Below, piece after piece: positions 1 through 5,029 of a DNA stretch of 22,419 nucleotides. The notes beneath the pieces are model-generated. The model was not told where the DNA came from, did not search any database, and saw nothing but the letters and a program-made list of their open reading frames with translations. Origin of the DNA: Geobacter sp. GTDB lineage: Bacteria; Desulfobacterota; Desulfuromonadia; Geobacterales; Pseudopelobacteraceae. Position numbers and translations under genes: made by a program. The stretch lies in contig DAIERH010000013.1 of the NCBI GenBank assembly GCA_027346925.1, positions 1 through 22,419 of the forward strand, in the 5' to 3' direction. Position 1 is the stretch's first letter. Each line of letters begins with the position of its first letter.

Positions 1-180
1 GGTGACCTCGACGCCGAGCTGTTCGAGGATGTAGCGGGTCTGGGGGTTCGGCTCACCGGCCATGGCAGGTCGGACGTTGGCCTGGCCGAGCCGCCTCTTC
101 AGCTCCGCGTAGGCAATGGCCGACGCAATGGAATCGGTATCGGGGTTTCTGTGCCCGATCACGTATATCTGTTTTTTCAA
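1..180 (-). CDS. ppaC: Manganese-dependent inorganic pyrophosphatase, family II (5' end only)
   Basis: Only the first 60 codons lie in the window; the gene runs off the left edge. Family II pyrophosphatases (DHH superfamily) hydrolyse cytoplasmic pyrophosphate to two phosphates using Mn2+. The visible N-terminus carries the first DHH-family metal motif, GHRNPDTDS at residues 9-17. By homology H10, D14 and D16 are the metal ligands. The following PAMAGEPNPQTRYILEQLGV stretch resembles the long form of the family, which carries inserted CBS/DRTGG regulatory domains, but that part is not visible. I place the start at a TTG codon (178-180) because an AGGGGG ribosome site lies about 7 nt upstream and the protein begins directly with the MKKQIYVIGH strand. 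A near-consensus promoter lies at 225-253. The family assignment is firm; the long form is inferred. Confidence 0.85.
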   Translation of the reverse strand, partial: MKKQIYVIGHRNPDTDSIASAIAYAELKRRLGQANVRPAMAGEPNPQTRYILEQLGVEVT

Positions 181-224
181 GGGAACCCCCTGTGATTATT
201 GAGTGCGCCTGATGAGATAGGGGG

Positions 225-253
225 AGTATAGGGAGGTTGACCCTGCCTGTCAA
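225..253 (-). promoter_or_regulatory. Sigma-70-type promoter for the pyrophosphatase gene
   Basis: On the minus strand there is a perfect -35 TTGACA (248-253), a 17-nt spacer and a -10 TATACT (225-230, 5 of 6 consensus). The predicted start of transcription is near 218, about 38 nt upstream of the TTG start codon. This is the best sigma-70 match in the left part of the window. Confidence 0.7.
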
Positions 254-278
254 ACGCCTGAGTCCCCACCGGACACAC

Positions 279-307
279 AAAAGGCTGCCCGTCCATCGGC
301 AGCCTTT
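279..307 (-). terminator. Intrinsic terminator after the 120-aa protein gene
   Basis: A 10-bp perfect stem, AAAGGCTGCC (280-289) with GGCAGCCTTT (298-307), encloses an 8-nt loop. On the minus strand it is followed by TTTTGTGTGT. It begins 27 nt after the stop codon of the minus-strand gene at 334, so it fits as that gene's terminator. It also insulates that gene from the pyrophosphatase promoter downstream. Confidence 0.65.
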
Positions 308-333
308 ATATGCTGAAATCAGCGCGGCCTTTA

Positions 334-696
334 TCACGAATCCACCGGATTGCCGCGCGTTTCCACATCGTAGATCGTCAACAGGGTTTCAGGACAATAC
401 ACGCAGACCTCCTTGTGCATCCCCTTCTTCCCGAAATGCAGCCACTCCACCTTATCGCCGGACCGTTCGTGCACCCGCTTCACCCGCGTGCCGCCGACCC
501 GCTTGACCTCGTTCCACATGTCGTCCATGGTCAGGAGGTCGATGCCGCTGATTTCCTCGCCCGTTGACAGATTATCCAGGAACCTGTCGATCAAATCGTA
601 ATCGAGAAAATCGTTCTCCTTGCGCCACCACTTGACAAAGCGGTGATTGTCGGACATGCGTTCCTTGAGCGCCCTCTCTATCTCCAGCCCTCTCAT
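334..696 (-). CDS. Hypothetical protein, 120 aa
   Basis: I do not recognise this protein. It is a real gene candidate: ATG at 694-696 is preceded by a strong AAGGAGG ribosome site with 6-nt spacing, and a terminator follows the stop. The product is soluble and charged, with no signal peptide or membrane segment. The N-terminal half is rich in acidic and aromatic residues (WWRKENDFLDYDLIDRFLDNL, about 23-43), probably helical. The C-terminal half looks more like beta structure and contains a CVYC pair (about residues 98-101) that could bind metal or form a disulfide. It sits alone between the terminator of the helicase gene and the pyrophosphatase promoter, so context gives no function. Confidence 0.75.
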   Translation of the reverse strand: MRGLEIERALKERMSDNHRFVKWWRKENDFLDYDLIDRFLDNLSTGEEISGIDLLTMDDMWNEVKRVGGTRVKRVHERSGDKVEWLHFGKKGMHKEVCVYCPETLLTIYDVETRGNPVDS

Positions 697-781
697 GACA
701 TGCCTCCTTTCCCCCCTGTCGCTGACCCCTGCCGCAGGGTGGCTTTTCCTGAGTGCTTTTTTCCTCGTCCCTTATAAATAA

Positions 782-787
782 ATTATA
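782..787 (-). promoter_or_regulatory. Possible -10 element for the 120-aa protein gene
   Basis: A perfect TATAAT hexamer reads on the minus strand at 782-787, about 86 nt upstream of the ATG and just beyond the helicase terminator. I find no convincing -35 at 16-18 nt, so this is a half-supported promoter. Confidence 0.3.
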
Positions 788-800
788 CTCCTGCTTACCG

Positions 801-832
801 AAAAAAGGGCCAGGCAACAAATGCCCGGCCCC
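801..832 (-). terminator. Intrinsic terminator of the RhlE-type helicase gene
   Basis: On the minus strand, GGGCCGGGCA (822-831) pairs with TGCCTGGCCC (807-816) around a 5-nt loop with one mismatch. It is followed directly by six T residues (801-806). It lies 32 nt after the helicase stop codon. Confidence 0.8.
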
Positions 833-863
833 ATTATTTCACATGATTGCCGTAACCCGGGTA

Positions 864-2198
864 TCAACGCGCCCGTGTGGAACGTTGCGGGTGCCGTGCC
901 GTGGGTGCAGCCCCCGGATGCGCCGGTTTAACGGCATGGGGCTGCGGTCTGCCCGCTGCTCCGGACTTGGCCGGGGTGGCAGGGCCACCGCCAGCGCCCT
1001 GCCCGGCCGCCTGGGGCTTGCGGCGTTGCGGCTCGCGGGGCGGACGGGCGAATTCGCTGTCCTTGTGGGGTGCGGGAACGCTATAGTCGAAACCTTCCAC
1101 GGTGCGGCGTTCCAACTGGGCGCCCAGCTTTTTCTCGATGGTGCGCACCATGACCGTGTCCTCGGAGGTCACCAGGGTGAATGCATCGCCGCTCTTTGCG
1201 GCGCGACCGGTGCGGCCGATGCGGTGGACATAGGCCTCGGCGGTATCGGGGATGTCATAGTTGACCACGTGGGAGATCTGGGAGACGTCGATGCCCCGGG
1301 CCGCGATATCGGTGGCCACCAGGATCTGGTAGGTGCCGTCCCGGAAGCCGTCCAGCGCGGCTTGGCGCCGGTTCTGGGAAAGGTTGCCCTGGAGCGAGGC
1401 TGCCTTGTAGCCGGCCTTCTCCAACTGCTCGCCCAGGCGCTTGGCCCGGTGCTTGGTACGGGTGAACACCAGCACCGACTCGGTGTCGGTGTGGCGCAGC
1501 AGTTCCAGGAGCAGCGGCGTCTTGAGGTGTTGGCTGACCGGATAGAGGGCGTGGGTGACCGTGACCGGTGGGGCGGTATTGCCCACCTGCACCGTGACCG
1601 GCTCTGTCAGGATGTCATGGGCCAGGCGGCGGATGTCGTCGGGCATGGTGGCCGAGAAGAGCAGTGTCTGGCGCTCTTGGGGAATATGTTTCAAGATCCG
1701 CCGGATATCGGGCAGAAACCCCATGTCGAACATCTGGTCGGCCTCGTCCAGAACCAGCACCTCCAGCTTGGACAGGTTGATGGTGCCCTGGTTGATGTGG
1801 TCCAGCAACCTGCCGGGGCAGGCCACCACGATCTCGACGCCCTGCTTGAGCTTTTCGATCTGGGGATTGACCCCCACGCCGCCGTAGACGGTGATGCTCC
1901 TGAGACGGGTCTGGCGGCCCAACTGGTTGATGGACTCGTTGATCTGCTCGGCCAACTCCCGTGTGGGGGCAACGATCAGGGCGCGAACCCGGCCCCGCTC
2001 ACCCTGCATCAGGCGATGCAGTATGGGCAGCACAAAGGCCGCGGTCTTGCCGGTGCCGGTCTGGGCAAGGCCCATGACATCACACCCTGCCATGACCGAG
2101 GGAATGGCCTGTTGCTGGATCGGCGTGGGCGAGGTGTATCCCGCCGCCTTGACGCCGGCGGCAACCTGGGGGTGAAGATTAAACTTTGGGAACTCCAT
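864..2198 (-). CDS. rhlE: DEAD-box ATP-dependent RNA helicase, RhlE type
   Basis: A 444-aa RNA helicase that uses ATP to unwind short RNA duplexes; RhlE-type enzymes act in ribosome maturation and RNA turnover in the cytoplasm. All core motifs are visible in order: Q motif GYTSPTPIQQQ (20-30), Walker A AQTGTGKT (45-52), PTRELA (78-83), DEAD (151-154), SAT (182-184), ATDIAARG (295-302) and HRIGRTGR (325-332). An Ala/Pro/Arg-rich basic tail (about 385-444) probably binds RNA. The N-terminus closely resembles E. coli RhlE as I recall it. One oddity is motif Ib, which reads ACPGR where TPGR is usual (Cys127). The start is ATG at 2196-2198, with GGAG 5 nt upstream; a longer frame reaches 2348 but crosses REP-like repeats. 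The gene lies downstream of the S21 and cold-shock genes on the same strand, suggesting a shared RNA-remodelling role. Confidence 0.92.
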   Translation of the reverse strand: MEFPKFNLHPQVAAGVKAAGYTSPTPIQQQAIPSVMAGCDVMGLAQTGTGKTAAFVLPILHRLMQGERGRVRALIVAPTRELAEQINESINQLGRQTRLRSITVYGGVGVNPQIEKLKQGVEIVVACPGRLLDHINQGTINLSKLEVLVLDEADQMFDMGFLPDIRRILKHIPQERQTLLFSATMPDDIRRLAHDILTEPVTVQVGNTAPPVTVTHALYPVSQHLKTPLLLELLRHTDTESVLVFTRTKHRAKRLGEQLEKAGYKAASLQGNLSQNRRQAALDGFRDGTYQILVATDIAARGIDVSQISHVVNYDIPDTAEAYVHRIGRTGRAAKSGDAFTLVTSEDTVMVRTIEKKLGAQLERRTVEGFDYSVPAPHKDSEFARPPREPQRRKPQAAGQGAGGGPATPAKSGAAGRPQPHAVKPAHPGAAPTARHPQRSTRAR

Positions 2199-2243
2199 AA
2201 AACTCCTTCTTGATGCTGCCTGTGTCGTGCAAACGTCTTTCCA

Positions 2244-2320
2244 CCCTTCGACGTGCTCAAGGCGAACAAACTGTTGTACATGGTCTTTTGATGTGCCGTT
2301 CGTGCCGAGCTTGTCGAAGC
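2244..2320. repeat. Pair of inverted REP-like units upstream of the helicase gene
   Basis: Two related units face each other. One is at 2244-2267 (core CTTCGACGTGCTCAAGGCG) and one at 2298-2320 (core GTGCCGAGCTTGTCGAAG). The reverse complement of the second, TTCGACAAGCTCGGCACGAA, matches the first in its TTCGAC, GCTC and CGAAC blocks. Units of the CTTCGACAAGCTC type are, as I recall, common intergenic palindromic repeats in many bacterial genomes. The pair spans the 5' region of the helicase mRNA, where it could fold into a long hairpin. Confidence 0.6.
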
Positions 2321-2347
2321 AGGAACGGTCAGGATGCCGGCAAAACA

Positions 2348-2375
2348 AAAAGCCCCGACTTGAGCCGGGGCTTTT
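2348..2375 (-). terminator. Intrinsic terminator of the S21/cold-shock transcript
   Basis: AAAAGCCCCG (2348-2357) and CGGGGCTTTT (2366-2375) form a 10-bp perfect stem around an 8-nt loop. On the minus strand the run TTTTTGTTTTG follows. It lies 110 nt beyond the cold-shock stop codon and separates that gene from the helicase gene. The sequence is symmetric enough to work on either strand. Confidence 0.75.
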
Positions 2376-2485
2376 GTATGCGGTTCATCTCTACTGCATG
2401 CTCACGGCGTCAGATTTGGGATGATAACTGTGGCGGCGAGCTTTCGGCGAGCCGACGCGGTTAACGCTCAAATATGGCGTCGTGC

Positions 2486-2686
2486 TTAAATCTTGGCAAC
2501 ATTGGCCGCCTGAAGCCCTTTGGGACCCTTGACGATATCGAATTGCACCGCATCGCCTTCGGCCAGGGACTTGAACCCGTTGCCGGTGATGGCGGAGAAG
2601 TGCACGAAGATGTCCTCGCCCTGCTCCTGCTCAAGAAAACCAAAACCCTTGCTGTCGTTGAACCATTTTACCCTGCCTGTTGTCAT
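2486..2686 (-). CDS. Cold-shock domain protein (CspA family)
   Basis: A 66-aa single cold-shock domain, the usual length for the family. These small beta-barrel proteins bind single-stranded RNA and DNA and melt mRNA secondary structure. RNP1 (KGFGFL, about residues 13-18) and RNP2 (DIFVHF, about 25-30) are both present, as is the conserved N-terminal GxVKWFN. I start it at ATG 2684-2686 because AAGGAG lies about 9 nt upstream and family members begin at this point; an in-frame extension to 2728 has no family support. It lies 87 nt downstream of rpsU on the same strand, and only a hairpin without a T-run separates them, so co-transcription is likely. Confidence 0.93.
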   Translation of the reverse strand: MTTGRVKWFNDSKGFGFLEQEQGEDIFVHFSAITGNGFKSLAEGDAVQFDIVKGPKGLQAANVAKI

Positions 2687-2725
2687 TCTTTCTTTCTCCT
2701 TGCAGTCTGTCCTGCTTGTGTAATG

Positions 2726-2745
2726 CACCCGCGATGGCGCGGGTG
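2726..2745 (-). promoter_or_regulatory. Perfect 8-bp hairpin in the rpsU-csp spacer
   Basis: CACCCGCG (2726-2733) and CGCGGGTG (2738-2745) pair perfectly around a 4-nt loop. There is no T-run on the minus strand, so it is not a standard terminator. It lies 39 nt upstream of the cold-shock start codon. It could be a processing site, an mRNA stabiliser or a temperature-sensitive leader element. Confidence 0.45.
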
Positions 2746-2773
2746 TCCGATAAACTGTGCCGTTCCTGACTGG

Positions 2774-2974
2774 TCAACCCCGTTCCGGCTTGCGGTATCG
2801 CAACGCCTTTCTGCGCCTGCGCGCCGCCTCGAGTTGTTTGCGTTTTTTCTTGACCGAGGGTTTTTCGTAATACCGGCGTTTCTTGAGATCCTTGAGAACC
2901 CCCTCGCGCTGCACCATACGCTTGAGATCGCGGAGTGCCCTGTCGATGTCGTTGGCATGTACGGTGATGCCCAT
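2774..2974 (-). CDS. rpsU: 30S ribosomal protein S21
   Basis: A 66-aa, very basic protein matching ribosomal protein S21. S21 sits on the 30S platform near the anti-Shine-Dalgarno end of 16S rRNA and helps start translation. The family hallmarks are visible: an N-terminal VHANDIDRALRDLKR segment, a central KDLKKRRYYEKPSVKKKRK, and an Arg/Lys-rich tail. E. coli S21 is 71 aa. The start is ATG at 2972-2974 with AAGGAG 5 nt upstream. It is the first gene of a minus-strand pair with the cold-shock gene and has a long leader that contains a terminator-like hairpin (3011-3050). Confidence 0.96.
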   Translation of the reverse strand: MGITVHANDIDRALRDLKRMVQREGVLKDLKKRRYYEKPSVKKKRKQLEAARRRRKALRYRKPERG

Positions 2975-3010
2975 GGCGACTCCTTAATGTTACATAGATT
3001 CGTGTCAAAA

Positions 3011-3050
3011 AGCAAAAAACCCCGGGGGCTTCTAAAGTCCCTAGGGTTGT
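3011..3050 (-). terminator. Intrinsic terminator or attenuator in front of rpsU
   Basis: On the minus strand AACCCTAGGG pairs with CCCCGGGGTT, with one A-C mismatch and one wobble, around an 11-nt loop. Six T residues, GC and five more T residues follow. It lies only about 40 nt upstream of the rpsU start. No protein gene clearly ends just before it, so it either ends a short RNA made from the promoter at 3270-3298 or works as an attenuator of rpsU. Confidence 0.6.
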
Positions 3051-3263
3051 AAACTTCAAAAGATAAGCCACTTTACCACATGTTTTGCGGCTTGTATGTA
3101 AAAATCTGGCCGGTTACACAATTTATTTGCGTTGATCCGCTCGGCGGCAGCCATGCATACGAAGTCGTCCGCCATCCATGGCAGATTTTCAGCCACCCAG
3201 ATGGCCGTTTCCCGCCACCCGCAGTTCGTACGCCCTACAACCGGACAGGGTCCCGAACAAATA
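3011..3263 (-). other. Long rpsU leader, or a terminated small RNA of about 250 nt
   Basis: This stretch lies between a promoter candidate (3270-3298) and a terminator (3011-3050) on the minus strand. It carries no RNA family I recognise. It can form local structure: GCGTACGAA (near 3225-3233) can pair with TTCGTATGC (near 3155-3163), enclosing smaller GGTGGC/GCCAT helices. A 71-codon frame (3056-3271) runs through it with GC-rich third positions in its middle, but it has no ribosome site and its ATG overlaps the -10 box. The rest of the 2975-3404 gap holds the dctA promoter; I see no other gene. Confidence 0.35.
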
Positions 3264-3269
3264 AACACC

Positions 3270-3298
3270 ATAATATCAACGTTATTTTAAACCGTAAA
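3270..3298 (-). promoter_or_regulatory. Sigma-70-type promoter upstream of rpsU
   Basis: On the minus strand there is a -35 TTTACG (3293-3298, 4 of 6), a 17-nt spacer and a -10 TATTAT (3270-3275, 5 of 6) in an AT-rich stretch. Transcription would begin near 3263 and run toward rpsU, about 290 nt away. It lies back to back with the dctA -24/-12 element at 3304. Confidence 0.5.
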
Positions 3299-3303
3299 CA
3301 GAA

Positions 3304-3319
3304 TGGCATCACTGTTGCT
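3304..3319 (+). promoter_or_regulatory. Sigma-54 (-24/-12) promoter for dctA
   Basis: TGGCATCACTGTTGCT matches the sigma-54 consensus TGGCACG-N4-TTGCW at both key blocks (TGGCA and TTGCT), with exactly 10 nt between the invariant GG and GC. The predicted transcription start is near 3330, about 75 nt upstream of the dctA GTG. Control of dctA by sigma-54 activators of the DctD type is well known in rhizobia and reported for related genes in Geobacter, so placement and biology agree. Confidence 0.65.
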
Positions 3320-3391
3320 ATACATTGTTTCGGCTACGTCGAGTATTCGTCCCAGCCCCCGTCGTCATGAACGCCACGGGTATTACTGGTC

Positions 3392-3398
3392 GGGGAGG
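3392..3398 (+). promoter_or_regulatory. Ribosome binding site fixing the dctA GTG start
   Basis: GGGGAGG lies 6 nt upstream of GTG 3405-3407. It selects this GTG over the in-frame ATG at 3303, which lies inside the sigma-54 promoter and has no ribosome site. Confidence 0.75.
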
Positions 3399-3404
3399 TC
3401 GCAG

Positions 3405-4784
3405 GTGGCAAAAAAGAAACGGTTCTACCAACATTTGTATTTTCAGGTCCTGTTCGCCATTACCATCGGCGTGCTGTTGGGGAATTTCTATCCTGAAACC
3501 GGTGCCGCCATGAAACCCCTTGGCGACGGCTTCATCAAACTGATCAAGATGATCATCGCCCCGGTCATCTTCTGCACCGTCGTGACCGGCATTGCCGGCA
3601 TGGAGGACATGAAGAAGGTCGGACGGGTCGGTGGGAAAGCCCTTCTCTACTTTGAAATCGTGTCCACACTGGCGCTGTCAATCGGCCTCCTTATCATCAG
3701 CATCATCCAGCCCGGCGTCGGCATGAATGCCGATGTCACCAAGCTGGACACCAAGGCCCTGACAACCTATACCGCAACCGCCGCCAAATCGCACAGTTTC
3801 GTCGATTTCCTGATCGGCATCATCCCCAACAGCGTGGTGGACGCCTTTGCCAAGGGTGATATCCTCCAGGTGCTGTTCTTCGCCATCCTGTTCGGATTCG
3901 CCCTGTCGGCCTTCGGCGAAAAGGGCAAACCCCTGTTCCGCATGATCGACCAACTCTCCCACACCCTGTTCGGGATCGTCAACATCATCATGAAGGCCGC
4001 CCCCATCGGGGCCTTCGGCGCCATGGCCTTCACCATCGGCAAGTTCGGCATCGGCTCCCTCTCCAAGTTGGGCATGCTCATGGGCAGCTTCTACCTGACC
4101 TGCCTGCTGTTCATCTTCGTGGTGCTGGGAACCATCGCCAGACTGTGCGGCTTCAGCATCTTCAAATTCATCGGCTACATCAAGGAAGAGCTGCTGATCG
4201 TGCTGGGCACGTCGTCGTCCGAGTCCGCCCTGCCCCGCATGATGGCCAAGCTGGAAAACCTGGGCTGCACCAAATCGGTGGTGGGCCTGGTCATCCCCAC
4301 CGGCTACTCCTTCAACCTGGACGGCACCTCCATCTACCTCACCATGGCCGCGGTCTTCGTTGCTCAGGCCACCAACACCCCCCTGACCCTGACCCAGACC
4401 CTGACCATCCTCGGCGTGCTGATGCTGACCTCCAAGGGGGCGGCCGGCGTGACCGGCAGCGGATTCGTCACACTGGCGGCCACCTTTGCCGCCATCCCGA
4501 CCATACCGGTGGCAGGTCTGGCCCTGATCCTGGGGATCGACCGCTTCATGTCCGAGGCCCGCGCCCTGACCAACCTGGTCGGCAACGGCGTGGCCACGGT
4601 GGTCGTATCGCGCTGGGAGAACGAACTGGATATGGCCCGCATGCAGCGGGTGTTGAACAATGAATCCGACCTGGATGCCGATGATCCCGAACTGGCGCTG
4701 GACAACCCCGGTGCCGCCGCCTGCCTGGCTGCAGCGGCCGATGACGAGGGCCTCATCGCCGATCAGCTGGAACCGGCGGCGTAA
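3405..4784 (+). CDS. dctA: C4-dicarboxylate/cation symporter DctA
   Basis: A 459-aa inner-membrane transporter of the DAACS (glutamate/dicarboxylate symporter) family that imports succinate, fumarate and malate with protons or sodium. It matches E. coli DctA along its length: LYFQVLFAITIGVLLGNFYP at the N-terminus, the IKMIIAPVIFCTVVTGIAGM segment, the serine-rich re-entrant loop GTSSSESALPRM, the NLDGTSIYLTMA substrate/cation segment, and RALTNLVGNGVATVVV near the end. The start is GTG 3405, which gives the normal N-terminus. After residue 415 it carries an acidic, Ala-rich tail of about 40 residues, longer than in E. coli (428 aa total). It is a single gene with a sigma-54 promoter and its own terminator. 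For a Geobacter-type organism it would supply fumarate as electron acceptor or dicarboxylates as carbon source. Confidence 0.95.
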   Translation: MAKKKRFYQHLYFQVLFAITIGVLLGNFYPETGAAMKPLGDGFIKLIKMIIAPVIFCTVVTGIAGMEDMKKVGRVGGKALLYFEIVSTLALSIGLLIISIIQPGVGMNADVTKLDTKALTTYTATAAKSHSFVDFLIGIIPNSVVDAFAKGDILQVLFFAILFGFALSAFGEKGKPLFRMIDQLSHTLFGIVNIIMKAAPIGAFGAMAFTIGKFGIGSLSKLGMLMGSFYLTCLLFIFVVLGTIARLCGFSIFKFIGYIKEELLIVLGTSSSESALPRMMAKLENLGCTKSVVGLVIPTGYSFNLDGTSIYLTMAAVFVAQATNTPLTLTQTLTILGVLMLTSKGAAGVTGSGFVTLAATFAAIPTIPVAGLALILGIDRFMSEARALTNLVGNGVATVVVSRWENELDMARMQRVLNNESDLDADDPELALDNPGAAACLAAAADDEGLIADQLEPAA

Positions 4785-4822
4785 CAAGAGAGTATTCATC
4801 TCTGTGCAAACCGCGTACCCCC

Positions 4823-4854
4823 AACGCCCCGACGGCAGTTTGCCGCGGGGCGTT
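4823..4854 (+). terminator. Hairpin terminator after dctA
   Basis: AACGCCCCG (4823-4831) pairs with CGGGGCGTT (4846-4854), and the stem continues inward as CGGCA/TGCCG around a 3-nt loop with one bulged A. The stem is very stable. The T-run is weak (GACATTTT), so it may act as terminator and as 3' end protector. Confidence 0.6.
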
Positions 4855-4961
4855 GACATTTTCCCGGGTTACTCGTGGCTTGGAGCGCGGACACCCTAGC
4901 CGTGGCAAGGACAGGCTGAAAGCCCGCCTTCCATTGGCCGCCCCCTGCCCCCCCTTTTCTG

Positions 4962-4990
4962 TTGAGCCTTCCCTGATCTTGTGATAGGTT
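4962..4990 (+). promoter_or_regulatory. Possible secA promoter
   Basis: TTGAGC (4962-4967, 4 of 6), a 17-nt spacer and TAGGTT (4985-4990, 3 of 6) lie about 40 nt upstream of the secA start. The match is modest and it was chosen by position. Confidence 0.3.
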
Positions 4991-5029
4991 AATAAGCTAT
5001 TTTGCCATTACTCACAGCGGGAGAACATA

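Noticed and set aside
753..2213. 486-codon frame antisense to the helicase gene
   Set aside because: It covers the helicase gene and two non-coding hairpins, and its sequence is repetitive without domains. Codon bias explains it.
3092..3121. Imperfect inverted repeat TTGTATGTAA / TTACACAA as an enhancer for dctA
   Set aside because: The arms differ in length by two bases and match no activator site I can name; it also lies within the candidate rpsU leader.
3678..4859. 393-codon frame antisense to dctA
   Set aside because: Gln/Gly/His/Asp-rich shadow of a certain gene, crossing the dctA terminator.
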